Part shown: one piece after another, positions 10,091 to 21,964 of the stretch
Layout of the letters: every line of letters begins with the position of its first letter
Position numbering within the stretch: the first letter of the stretch is position 1
Assembly (NCBI GenBank): GCA_002077065.1
Contig: NAJO01000003.1
Location: forward strand, 186,001 to 250,000
Direction: 5' to 3'
DNA length: 64,000 bases
Source of the DNA: Cryoendolithus antarcticus
Lineage: Eukaryota; Ascomycota; Dothideomycetes; Cladosporiales; Cladosporiaceae
Notes under the pieces: generated by a model
Seen by the model: the letters and a program-made list of their open reading frames with translations, nothing else
Database searches by the model: none
Told to the model about the DNA's origin: nothing
Position numbers and translations under genes: made by a program

Positions 10091-11111
10091 ATGGCTTCCA
10101 AGACGGCTATCATCTCGTCTTTCATAGAGGCGGCGCCACCCGGAGAGGTCGGTAAGGCCATCTTCGAAAGCATGCGAAGGTATCGTGTACTGACTCGGTG
10201 CATAGCTGTCGAATGTTGTTGCGGGTATGTTGAGCACCTGCCACAGAGAGCCGATCATTGCTGAGCCTCAGCGAAGACATCAAGACTCTCGTAGGAGATG
10301 ATCTGCAATCATACGAGCCGGCGTTCAAGAAGTACCATGAAGAGCAGTACACAGCTGTAGATGTGCCTGGAGGCAGTGGGAAGGTATACCACGTCGTGTC
10401 TGGACAACGGGCGTGCCCTCCTGACACGACTATGATCTAGGTCCTCCTCAGCAAGTACAACAGCCTAGGCTCAAACCGCTACTTCGACCCCACAAGCGGC
10501 AACTCTTTCGCCGTCTCGTTCCCAAGCCTCAAGACGTCCGACGCCGACTCCCACTCTCCCGAAACCTCAAACCCCGACCTCATCCGATCTCTCCAAGCCG
10601 CCTTCTCAAAATCCGCCGCAGAGCACTTCCCCAGCTCTACCATCGGGGTCTTCCCCATCGGCTCAGACATCGCCATCCTCATAGTAGCCAACAAGTACTC
10701 CCCCCAGAACTTCTGGAACGGACGCTGGCGGTCCACTTACGTCCTTTGCGATTCCGGTAAGCTCAGTGGGAGGATTAAGGTGGATGTGCATTATTATGAA
10801 GATGGGAATGTCAGGATGCAGACGGAGAGGGAGGTTAGTGGTGTTGGGGGGAGTGTTGGAGCTGAGAGTGTGGTAAGGGAGATTGCGAAGGCGGAGAATA
10901 AGTTTCAGGAGGAGCTGAATAGGGGGTTTGTTACTATGGCTGAGGGGAGCTTTAAGGGGTTGAGGAGGCAGTTGCCGGTGACGAGGCAGAGGGTCGAGTG
11001 GGAGAAAATTGGAGGGTATAGGGTGAGTCGTTCGTTGGAATGTGGCGTCTTGGACTCTGTGCTGACTATCTATAGCTCGGGCAAGACATCGGTGGTGGGA
11101 GGTCAAAGTGA
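10091..11111 (+). CDS. CAP1: F-actin-capping protein subunit alpha
   Basis: Four exons (10091-10151, 10247-10383, 10441-11022, 11076-11111) give 271 residues, the usual family size. The protein starts MASKTAIISSFIEAAPPGE. Exon 3 carries the conserved core (NRYFDP, FWNGRWRS, VDVHYYEDGNVRM), and the end has the alpha-subunit signature RRQLPVTRQRVEWEKIGGYR, followed after the last 53-bp intron by LGQDIGGG. CAP1 pairs with CAP2 (beta) to cap actin barbed ends at cortical patches. The first intron (95 bp) is the least certain: frame and splice sites fit, but it adds a few residues relative to my memory of homologues. The gene ends about 465 bp before the helicase gene. Confidence 0.93.
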
Positions 11112-11576
11112 TGTGACGAAGAAGTGATGTGAGGGTAGGTACAGTGATGAATGTAAGATCACTGGTCTCTCATTTTGTGAGAATTGCAAATGCCACCATC
11201 ATATCGATCCTGATGTCGTCAAACTGCTCCACACTTCTTTCGTGCTCATCCCCTCTCACTATGGACCGAAGCAGGTGCAATATAGCAGGCGTAGTATGCA
11301 GGGAGCCGTGGTCTGACTTGCAGGTTCACCTCCGATCCGGACTGGGTCTCGACCTGAGGCGACCATCTCAATCGAGGCGCCTGGCGGGGATGAAGCAAGA
11401 CAAGTGATCAAGACTGCGGATGCCTGCAGAAACATTGTGACGAGCCAATATGGCTTGGCGCGACCAGCGGAAACCTGCAGCCTTGGCAGTCGCCCCTTAC
11501 TCTGTTGCCGTCGCACAACTTTTCGACTTTGCAAACACTGCACACAGTACCACCTCCAACACCAGCAACCAGCGAT
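11112..11576. other. Intergenic upstream of the ZNFX1-like gene
   Basis: The large helicase frame is open through part of this stretch (from 11404), but the encoded segment is rich in Cys, Arg and His without family resemblance. I treat it as leader and promoter. Confidence 0.5.
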
Positions 11577-14500
11577 ATGGCGTCTCAAGCCGTATGTCGT
11601 AATTTCCTGCAGGGTAATTGCACCTACGGAGAGCGCTGCCACTTCCGTCATGTTTCACGCCTTTCAGAAAGGCAACTGTACCTTCGGCGACAGATGCAAA
11701 TACTCCCACGAGGTCAACGGGCGATCAAGCACCCGAGAGACGAACGGCAGCACCCCAGCTCTGATCGGAACATCAACCGCGGCAGACTACGATGCATTCG
11801 TAAGATGGCGTTACGACATCCCTCGCACGCCGGCCGACATCAAGAAGGCCAAGCCTTTACATCATCGATTTGCACGATTCATACAGACAGCCCTCGATCT
11901 TGTCGAAGCTGGTGCCGAAACTATGCAGGAAGTCATAGCCTGTCTGGCGAGCCCAGCTGGAGTTCCAAGATTGAGCGAGCTGCTGGACGCGAATATGAGT
12001 CAAATGGACCATGGTAGCTTGCTCGAATTCTGGAAGGAGCGACTCCTGCCTTACTTGCAGCTGCTCGCTCACGAGAATGTACTCACCTCCGGTATCATCG
12101 AAGTGCAGCATGCCACGCTGCTGACTTACACGTACAGCATCAACGGCAAGCGCGCACAGGCAGTCTTCCAAAGCGCGGTTCGTTGTCTGACCATGGACGA
12201 TGAGATTCCAGCAAGCATCGAGCCCACCCTCGTTGTGCTCGCAGCTATGTTCGAGGCTGTACCTACCGCACAAGTCAATGATGCTCTCCGTGGCACGGCC
12301 GAGACTCTCATAGCACTCGCTACGGATCGCAAACTCAGTGGATTCCCACACACGCAACACACTCGTCTATGTCTGCGACTAGGTCTGGGTGGCCTCATCC
12401 AGCAGGCAGATCCGAAGAAGCGCAACGCCAAGACCGCTGTGAAGCCGACCTTCGTGGTGACGGTTCATCAACCTGGAGATTTGTCGACGCTAGGTCAACG
12501 CCACGACAATGACAGCGAAGATATCGACGACATCCAAATTCTTCCCACCATGGACGAGATCAGCTCCGACAGGAGCGAGTACTTGCCCCAAGACGACCCC
12601 GCCTCATGGCACAAGCTCGGTGTCGATGGACTTCTCGATCGGCACTTCCGCCTTCTTCGCGAGGATACTGTTGGTCAGCTCCGCGATGCTGCAAAGTTCG
12701 AGCTGCAGCGCTTGCAGAATCCACACACGCGCCAGTCCAAGCCGCGCAACGGCGCGCGCACCCACAGCTACCACAACGTTCGCCTTGCGATGGTGGAGTT
12801 CGATTCGCACAAAGGGCTCTTGTGTGTCTTGGCATTCGAGCAGCCGCACGAGGTACGCAACAAGAGCATGAAGCAGAGGCAAGACTGGTGGAATGAATGT
12901 AAGAGACTTGAGAACGAGACTCTATTGGGACTCTTGGGTTCCGATGGTCTGGTCATCTTCGTTACCGTGGTTGCTGCTGTGGCGCAGCGATCCGGTGGTA
13001 AAGATCAACCGGAGGCGCAGCGGCCGTTGGAGGAGCGTTACACGAAGTGGTGTGAGCAGGAGGCGCATGTCATCGTTCAGCTTGTGAACCAGGACGAGAG
13101 TAATATCGAGAGCATGCTCATTGGCTTCGGTCAGCACTCAGGCTCACAGTCTGGCGAGTCGTCCGAGCATCGATTCTCGCTCATAGAGTTCCCAGGGATC
13201 ATACTGCCTGCCTTCCAACCTACACTGCAGGGGCTGCAAAGGATGTCAAGGTCTGGCTTCCTACCATTCTCCAACTTACTCGCCCCTGGTGCCGACACCT
13301 CTGGCCACGAAAACGAGCCACCTGCATATGCTCGTAGGATTGGCTTCCGCTACGACCTCTCTGTTTTGTCAGAGAATGACCAGTCTATCGAGCTTGATCC
13401 TCATGAGCCCATTTCTGCAGCTGAGTTATGCCAACAGACTCGCCTCGATCATGGGCAAGCACAGGCTTTGATTACCTCTCTAACATGTGGTCTCGCCCTC
13501 ATCCAAGGACCTCCTCGTACTGGCAAGAGCTATACTGGTGTAGCACTAACGAAGGTCTTACTGGCCAACAGGGAAGCTGCCAAGCTGGGACCTATCGTGA
13601 TCGTGACTTTCACAAACCATGCACTCGATCAAAATCTCGAGCATCTCCTTACGGCTGGAGTCAAACAAATCATTCGCATCGGCTCTCGCTCCAAAAGTGA
13701 GCTGCTGGGACCTATCAACCTTCGCATCGTTGCGCAGGGCTATGAGGCCACGAAGCCGGAAAAGCGAGAGAAGTGGCAGGCGCTGAAAGACATGCGCAGG
13801 CTGACCACAGTCGTTACGACGTCGCTGCGCCACCTCTGGCATTCCCGCAGCATGCAAGGCGTTGAGGCGTATCTGAAGAGCCACTACTTCAAGCAATATC
13901 AGCAGCTGTGCGAGGATCTCGTTGATGATGAAGGCTTCACCAAAGTCACTTACCGACCCAAGGGCGTGCACGAATGGCTCAACGGCCATGCTCGTGGGCC
14001 GCAACTTCCAGACGATCTCTCTACATGGACCCAGGCAAAGCGCCATGAGGGCTTCGCTACTTGGCTGAGCGCATCCTCATCCGAGTCAGAGCGCGATGTC
14101 ATGGTAAACCTCCAAGCTTACGACATAGCCCGAGCGGCGTACAACAGAAACAATGGCGAGATCGATTTGCGTGCACTCAATGATGCGCATGTGATTGGCG
14201 TGACCACATCAGGTCTCGCACGCAACCTCCATGTCTTGAGTAGACTGAAGGCCAAGGTCCTGATTGTTGAGGAGGCAGGTGAAGTTCTCGAAGCTCACCT
14301 GCTTACCGCGATGCTCCCATCTATCGAGCATGCCATCCTCATTGGCGACCACCAGCAGCTCAGACCCAAGGTTGCGAACTATGACTTCTCATGCGAGAAC
14401 CGTGGCTCAAATATCAAACTCGATATATCGCTCTTCGAGAGGCTCATACAGCCGCAGCAGGCTGGCGCGACTCCGCTTCCCTATGCGAAGCTGGATGTTC

Positions 14501-17448
14501 AGCGTCGCATGCATCCTTCCATATCACGCTTGATTCGCACAACGCTGTATCCCGAGTTGAAAGACGATGCCAGCGTAGAGAAATATCCACAAGTGTGCGG
14601 TATGCGAAGGAGATTGTTTTGGCTTCAGCACTCAGCGCCTGAGGAGGGCCAACAGGTCCACACTGGAGCACCTGATCTCTTTGCTCCACCAGCCACAAAC
14701 GGGCCACAAGCGACCACGGTAGCAGCAGCAGACTCTACCTCTCACACGAACCAGTATGAGGTCGATATGGTGTTCACGCTCGTTCGCCATTTGATCTGGC
14801 AAGGTGTGTACCGACCAAGTGACATTGCTGTACTCACGCCTTATCTTGGTCAATTACGCAGGCTACGTCGTTCCCTCAGCAGCTTCACCGAGATCGTGCT
14901 GAATGGTCGCGACGTTGACGAGCTAAATAAAGATGGGGAACACGACGATGACCAGATCAAGGCTACCGAGGAGGTGCAGCTCCGTATGCCGGTCCTCAAG
15001 AGCACTCTACTCAAGGCCATTCGACTAGGCACCGTCGATAACTTCCAGGGTGAGGAAGCCAAGGTAGTCATCATCTCCCTGGTACGCAGTAATGATCTGC
15101 GCAGGTGCGGCTTCCTCCGCACACCGAACCGGATCAACGTCCTCCTCTCGAGAGCGCAGCACGGCATGTATGTCATCGGCAACCCAGAGACAGCGTCTGG
15201 TGTCAACATGTGGCAAGATGTCATACAGATGCTTCAGAAGGATGGCAACATGGGCCCGTCATTCGAACTCAGCTGTGCCCGCCACCCCGACACCGTCCTG
15301 ACCGCCACAACGCCGGATGAATTCACCATCGTTGCGCCTGAGGCAGGCTGTAACCTCATGTGCGGGAAGCAGCTGCCTTGCGGCCACACGTGTATTGGGA
15401 AGTGTCACTCTGACGGCATGCACAATGCGGCCTACTGCACAAAGCCATGCACAAAGTCGAAGAAGGGGTGCGAGCACGTGTGCCCTTACGAATGCGGCCG
15501 CCAGTGTGACGAGAAGTGCAACACCATGGTCACAGATGTCGACGTTGAGCTCCCCTGTGGTCACATTGTTCATCAGCTGCCTTGCCATCTCTATCAGGAT
15601 CAGGACTCCATCGTCTGCCGCGTCAAGGTCAAGCGCAATGTGCCTGGATGCGGTCACACAGTGACTGTTCCCTGCTACGTCAATATCGACAGCTCGGCCT
15701 ATGTGTGCCCGGCCACTTGCGACGAAGCTTTGCCCTGTCGTCACAAATGCGCATCGGAGTGCTGCAACTGCCGGCCGAAGATCAACGGCAAGCTCGCTAA
15801 TGCGAACCATGGCGTATGCATGAGTCCCTGTGGCGCAGCATACAAGACTTGCGCGCATAAGTGTGAGACTGAGTGTCATCCCGACACGGACTGCCAGCCT
15901 TGCCAGAGCGTGTGCGATATACGCTGCAGCCATGGCAGATGCTCCCAGCTTTGCAGCGAGCCCTGCGTGCCTTGCGCCGAGGCCGTTTGCGCCAGTCGTT
16001 GCCCTCACTCCGCTTGCAGTATGCCTTGCGCTGCGCCTTGCGATTGGATTCCGTGCTCGCTGAGGTGTGACAGGATCTTGGCTTGCGGCCATCAATGCCC
16101 ATCGATCTGTGGCGCTCCTTGCCCGCCCGCAACCTACTGCCAGCACTGCGCGACCGATGAGGTCAAGGGTATGCGCGCCGACTTCTACGAGATGACAGAG
16201 TACGGCGATGTCGACCTCGCCACTACTCCGTGTATTTTCACGCCTTGCGGTCATGTATACACTGTCGACAGTCTGGATGGTGTCATGGGTATGGCTCAGC
16301 ACTATAGTCTCGAGCCTCTCACTGGCATGTCGACTGAGCTGGCCAGCAATTCGCAGCCATTTTCCGGTCTGGAGATGAAGAATTGCCCAGACTGCCGCGG
16401 ATCCCTACGTTCCATGGCTCGTTATGGTCGCATCATTCGCCGCGCGCTGCTTGACGAGAGCACGAAGCGATTCATGGTGTGGTCAGCCCGCACGTTCCAC
16501 GAGCTGTCTGCTGTACTGCAGGACGTGCAAGCGAAGCTCCTTGAGACACGTGCGGCTTCCACGCTTGGCGACGGTAACGTCCTTCTCATGAGCAATGGTA
16601 ACGGACGCTTTCAGCGCTTGAAGAGCATAGGAAGTACTCGCCGTTACAGAGATCTCGCAGAGCTTCGTAGGCAAGGACACGAGTTTTGGAGGAAGGCAAA
16701 GACCGATGACCAGCCCTTTGCGCGCGTGTACGACATGGTGGAGACCGTGCGCCGTCAGCGTAAGCTCAACCAGGACTTCGTCAACACATGCAGCTTCGAC
16801 GATACTGTCCTTCAGACTCGCTGGGAGCTGCTAGCGTCCGCTCTGGTCATTCGCTGCGACATGATCGCTATGATCGATCTCATTACCGTCTGGGACAATG
16901 ACCACAAGACTAAGCTGCAGGTGAACTTTTCGGCTGATCGCCGCGACTGCGAGCAGCTCGTTGCTCGTGCGAACGCCACAAAGAACATCGCGCAAGAGAC
17001 CGAAGCCCATGTCTTCTGGGCGACATTCGCTGCTCTGGAGTGTCAAGTCTTCGAGGCGAATGGCGCGCCAGCCGACACCGTGCAGAGACTCAGAGACGCT
17101 GCAGACGTGCACATAGGCGCTGCCACGGATCTGTGCGACACATTCCCTGGCCAGACTAGCCGTATCAAGGGCGAGGTCGATGATGCGAAACGCATGTTGC
17201 ACGAGGCTGGCTACAAAAGCCAGCTGAAGATGGTGGTTGCCGCCATGGGTAGTGAGTTTCGTGGTACAGGTCACTGGTACATTTGCGTCAACGGGCACCC
17301 ATTTGTGATTGGGGAGTGTGGCATGGCGATGGAGCTGGCTCGCTGCCCGGACTGCAATGAACAGGTTGGTGGGACTGATCACGTGGCCGTAGCGGGTGTA
17401 CAGCATGCTGACCAGCTCGAGCGGGATATGGCGCGGCTGCGGGTGTGA
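11577..17448 (+). CDS. ZNFX1-like SF1 helicase with CCCH, NFX1 and RZ zinc fingers (5' frame break)
   Basis: The main frame is uninterrupted from ATG 11650 to 17448 (1932 residues). Domains numbered from 11650: a CCCH-like finger at the extreme N-terminus (FQKGNCTFGDRCKYSH); an SF1 helicase core with Walker A GPPRTGKS near 620, VEEAGE near 873 in place of DEAA/DEAG, GDHQQLRP, and late motifs VDNFQGEEAK and NVLLSRAQHG; a Cys/His-rich NFX1-type finger array at about 1230-1500; and a C-terminal RZ-type finger (WYICVNGHPF..CG..CPDC) near 1875-1910. This is the ZNFX1 layout. Relatives act in small-RNA inheritance, heterochromatin (fission yeast Hrr1) or RNA sensing. Upstream, ATG 11577 opens a second, complete CCCH finger (CRNFLQGNCTYGERCHFRH) in a different frame, 58 nt from the matching residue, too close for an intron. 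A 1-nt indel or sequence error is likely. Confidence 0.9.
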
Positions 17449-17945
17449 GAAGACGCTGCGGACGGCAGTTCCTGGGGATAGTGCGAAGAGGACGGGGTAT
17501 TCGAAGCATCAAAGACGAAACAGATATTAGGCGTCTACTGGTAGGGAAAGACGTCTGTTGCAGCGTGGCGAAGAATACCAGGTCGCTACACACTATTCAC
17601 ACGCATACCCTGTTGCGGACCTGGGCACTGCCTTGGTAGAGCCTTATTTTGCGGCTGAATTACCTCAATACCTTTTGTCACCCGTCTCATGTGCTGAACA
17701 AAGTCGTCACTGTGAAGCATGAAACATCCGTCATACAAGGCATATATCCTGCGTTGGACGACCTGCGTCGATCATGTCCTGTACACACCGTTGCGCGAGG
17801 GTATAAGTGCCCATGCGTTAGTACTTGCCATGACCATCAGACTCCAAGATGAGCCTACGGTGCTCATGAAACGCATGCCGTACTTTTTGGCTGTCGCTGA
17901 ACCAAGTAGTCTCGAATATGGGTAGGCACCATGCCTGGTACTGAA
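17449..17945. other. Intergenic between convergent loci
   Basis: This is the 3' flank of the helicase gene and of the broken HET gene. No feature was recognised. Confidence 0.55.
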
Positions 17946-19953
17946 TCATTGACGTGTATCCTCGGAGCGAGTCTTCTTCCGTGTGATGTATGCTTCACCC
18001 TGTAGCTTCTGTATTTCATTTGAAGGAGTCTCGTTCGGCTGCTGTCCAATGTGCAGTGCGATCGTCTGAGATAGTCCAGTGCCGCTGTAGACATCCGCTT
18101 TGCGAATCCCGCAAGGGATGAGATACCCTCGCAAAGATAGCTCTGCGCTCTTTAGCTGACCATACGCATTCTGCGGGTCTACAAGATCGACATACACCAC
18201 GAGGACTTCAGCATATGCCTGACAGCAGAGATCGCCCGGTGCACATCTGTTTGTCCACCTCATGTTGATAGGTCCGTCAACACTGACCCAGCTCCATGTC
18301 GGCGCTCGATATGTCTCCGAACGCTCACCCTTGTGCTGCCAGAGGAGGTCATATGGAGAGTGCGCTTCGAACAGACCTGCGACGTAATGATGCTCGTATG
18401 ACCGACCGAAACGTTCGGCGATACCTGCCAAAGCTACTAAGATATCCTTGTCTGTAAATGAGAGATCGCAGCTTGTGTGAGCATTAATCGTCTCGTGCCA
18501 CAGTGCATGTGCAGAAGTCAACTTAGGTACTCCGGGTTCTAGATCAGGACCTGAGTTCGGTCGCACGACGTGGGTCGAATTGAACGGCCAGACGATCACA
18601 GGCTCATATTCTGGACAACAAGTGAGGCCATCGGGGAAGGACTCATCGACCCAGGGTTCTTCGTTGAACTCCCAGAAGATGCGATCTGAGCCAAAGCGCA
18701 GAACCCTTGGCGCTAGGTATCGTTCCTAAACGACCCACGCTCGAGAGTACAGAGGTAAAGTCCTCACGGCTGCGAATGCGTATTGAGTAAATCTTCTTAT
18801 AGTCCAGAACGACTCCGTGAGTTCAACTTTCAGCGGATACTTTTCGACTTCCCACCAGACGTGGCATGCTCTCACCGAAGAAGCATCTCGAGCAGCGAAA
18901 GCGCCTTCATCTCCACTCTCGGCTCTAGCGACGGAGATGGTCAATATTGAGCGAGAGTACACGGACCGCATTGCCGTAGCATGATCTCTCCAATCTTGGT
19001 CGCTGCCATCGCCGACTTGTAGGATGCAAAGGCTATCGATCCAGATGTATCTGATACCCAATCGCCGCGCTGTCACTATGGCGTCTTGAAATGTCTTGGT
19101 CAGCGCTTCCCGCGGAATCTCGGACATGTAATCTAGGATATCGTCTGCAGTGAGTATACAAATCGGCTCCAAGCCCCAACAGTGGTTGAGCGTCGCATAC
19201 GGTCCCAGGATCATATGATCTTCCGTCAAGAGCAGCCTCAGCCTGGTGCTGACTAGAACCGATCTGCAAAAGCCTCTTTAGGATACCAGTCTGCCGCTTG
19301 CACTGTGCCATGGTCACGGCAGAGCGTGTGGGTATCACGACACCGGCTCAGCCATTGACGCGCGGTATCTGCGACGGCCGGGCTGCTTGTCGAGTCTGCC
19401 GGAATAGTGGTGTACATGGGATCGTGGCGAACGGCCCATGGCGCACAGGGTTGGTCTCGCTTTGTTGCGCGCTCATATTCATCATAGTCAGGTGGTCTCC
19501 ACAGCTGTGCAGTTCGTACGAGATCATAAATTGCGCTGCAGGCTTGAGTAGCTCCAAAGACGAAGTATACGTCACCAAGGTCCACGGTCTTCAGCCTTAG
19601 ATAGTAAGTGAGGAGAGGAGTGGTCGCTGGATCCACTGGACATGCTTGATTCGCATTGGCAAGCCCCCCTTTTGGGTGTTGTCGGCGATCGACTACCATG
19701 TCTGTCTGTTGATCAGATCTGCCGTTGCTGGGTCTTGTAGCATTTCATGGTACTGGACAAGCAACTCCCGGCAGAAGTAACATCCATTTTGCGACGCACG
19801 CTGGCGGTCTGGCAGACTCTGGTGATGGCTTCCTTTCCGAGGCTCCCACGTACTTGATCGAGAGAAGACCGACTTACATGCTGCACAAAGCATACCCACG
19901 CTGTCAGATAACTCCCCTCGTACAATGTTCTGAAATCCTCTTGCACCCGCCAT
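17946..19953 (-). pseudogene. HET-domain (heterokaryon incompatibility) pseudogene
   Basis: Read from about 19953 leftwards, the pieces follow the order of a HET protein: MLCAACKSVF and the N-terminal Cys-rich segment (19953-19693), a middle segment (19699-19253), the HET core with YATLNHCWG, FQDAIVTARRLG and YIWIDSLCILQ (19229-18726), then SRAWVV and a long C-terminal part to 17946 (APTWSWVSVDG). They do not share one frame. Shifts are needed near 19700, 19276 and 19242; around the last two, the three frames successively encode WYPK, RLLQIGS and LRLLLTEDH, which are contiguous in intact relatives. The codon after SRAWVV is TAG (18728-18726), where the family has Gln (CAG) in WVxQER; the frame then stays open for over 250 codons. 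HET proteins mediate allorecognition and cell death. This copy should be non-functional unless the breaks are sequencing errors. Confidence 0.82.
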
Positions 19954-20306
19954 TCTGCGCCGCTGATGTTGTACCGAGAGAAGCCTCCCTTCGCGACGGG
20001 CAGTTGGGCAGGAGTCCACGACACAGCAGGTAGTCACTGTTAGGTAGGCGCGAATCCTGTGCGCCTCACCCGCGCTCGTGCAGCTCCTCATGCACGTACA
20101 TCGGAGAGATCTCACTTACAACAACCCCTCATCCCTACCGATGTGACACATCAAGCTCATCTGCATTGCTTTTGGTCACGCGCAGACTCCAAGATGACTG
20201 ATAACGCCGAGAGCAATATGCAGATATGCCTTTCCCATAGTCTTTACACCACTTCGATCCGATAGCGCCTGCGCCTGCGGGCGAAGTCGGCCCGTCAACA
20301 AAATCA
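19954..20306. promoter_or_regulatory. Divergent interval, HET pseudogene / ALT1
   Basis: This is a 353-bp interval between the likely HET start and the ALT1 start. It must hold the ALT1 promoter. No distinct motif was recognised. Confidence 0.4.
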
Positions 20307-21964
20307 ATGGCAGGTGCTACTGCGTCATGTATCGCGGGCAGGGTGATTGCTAGATCAACAACTCTGTCTGGACGACGAGGTCACACGACATCAATCAAGA
20401 AGCTCGTACCAATCACACATACCTCCCGCAGAATGCTTTCCGAAAGCCCACCCAAGCGAAGTTTGAACATCGGCAACATCAATGCCAATGTGAAAGAAGC
20501 AAAGTATGCTGTCCGTGGCGAACTGGCGATCAAATCTGAGCAGTACCGGGCACAATTGGCCAAAGGCGAGGGGAAAGACTTACCATTTGACACCGTGATC
20601 GCGGCGAATATCGGCAATCCTCAGCAACTGGATCAGAAACCCATCACATTCTTCCGGCAGGTCACGAGTTTACTGGAAAATCCTCTACTACTGGAGCATG
20701 AGGATGTGCTGAAAAATGGCTTGGGCTACAAGAAGGATGTCATTGCAAGGGCAAAGACGCTGCTGAAGGATGTGAAGTCAGTCGGAGCATACTCCCAATC
20801 ACAGGGCGCACCAGGCATACGGAAGTCTGTGGCGAAGTTCATCGAGAAGCGGGATGGCTATCCAGCTGAACCAGACAACATCTACCTCTGTGCTGGCGCC
20901 AGCTCTGGAGTCAACTGCCTCATGAACATCATCTGCGCGACACCCAACACTGGCGTGCTTGTGCCGATACCACAGTACCCTCTCTACACAGCCACACTGG
21001 CACTACTCAATGCTAAGGTCGTGCCGTACTACCTGAATGAGGAGAACGCATGGGGAACGAACATCGATGGCATAAGGGATGCGCTAAAGAAAGCACAGTC
21101 GGAGGGCATCGATGTACGGGCTGTGGTCGTGATCAATCCTGGTAACCCCACAGGCGCAAGCTTGCAGCCACAGAATATCAACTCGGTGCTTGAGCTCTGC
21201 GCGGAGGAGAAGCTTGTCATGCTTGCCGATGAGGTATACCAGACAAATATCTTTGAGGGCGAATTCCACAGCTTCAAAAAGGGTCTACGAGATCTGCAGA
21301 AAAGCGAGAAGAACAAGGACGGCAAGTTCGACAACGTAGAGTTGGCGTCGCTGCATAGCATATCGAAGGGTATGGTGGGCGAATGTGGGCATCGAGGGGG
21401 TTACTACGAGATGGTTGGGTTTGACAAGGAGGTCAGTCGTGATTTCCCTACCATCCCTGCATACGGCTCACTGACAACACCTTCCAGGTCGTCGCCCAAA
21501 TCTACAAATTCGTCAGCATCATGCTCTGCCCCCCCGTAATCGGCCAATGCATAGTCGAAATGATGGTCAACCCCCCCTCCGAAGGCGACGCCTCCTACCC
21601 CCTCTACCGCGAAGAATACGACGGCATCATGTCCGGCCTCTACTCCCGCGCCCAAGCCCTCTACAAAGCCTTCTCAGAAATGGAAGGCGTATCCTGCCAA
21701 TCGCCACAAGGCTCAATGTACTTGTTTCCTACCATCACGCTTCCTGAGAAGGCTGTGGCGGCTGCGAAGGAGAAGGGCAAGGGTCCTGATGAGTACTATT
21801 GTTTGAGGTTACTGGATGCGACGGGGATTTGCATTGTGCCCGGGAGTGGGTTTGGGCAGAAGGAGGGGACGTTGCATTTTAGGACGACGTTTTTGGCGCC
21901 GGGGACGGAGTGGGTGGGACGGATTACGAAGTTTCATAAGGAGTTTTTGGATGAGTATCGATGA
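20307..21964 (+). CDS. ALT1: Alanine aminotransferase
   Basis: Exons 20307-21431 and 21488-21964 (56-bp intron, phase 0) give 533 residues. This PLP fold-type I enzyme interconverts alanine and 2-oxoglutarate with pyruvate and glutamate. Visible motifs are ANIGNPQQL, the AYSQSQGAPGIRK substrate loop, VINPGNPTG, LADEVYQTN and HSISKGMVGECGHRGG, with Lys354 as the Schiff-base lysine. The first 42 residues are rich in Ser, Thr and Arg and lack acidic residues, as in a mitochondrial presequence. A second in-frame Met at residue 43 (20433, MLSESPPKR) begins the conserved enzyme and could give a cytosolic form. The frame is intact although both neighbouring genes are broken. Confidence 0.95.

Noticed and set aside
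11592..11612. GTATGT..CTGCAG resembling an intron in the helicase 5' end
   Set aside because: Only 21 bp, far below the minimum for spliceosomal introns here, and it would remove part of the first CCCH finger.
15259..16302. 347-codon frame on the minus strand
   Set aside because: It is antisense to the NFX1-finger array. Its length comes from the Cys codon bias of the real gene, and its protein resembles nothing.
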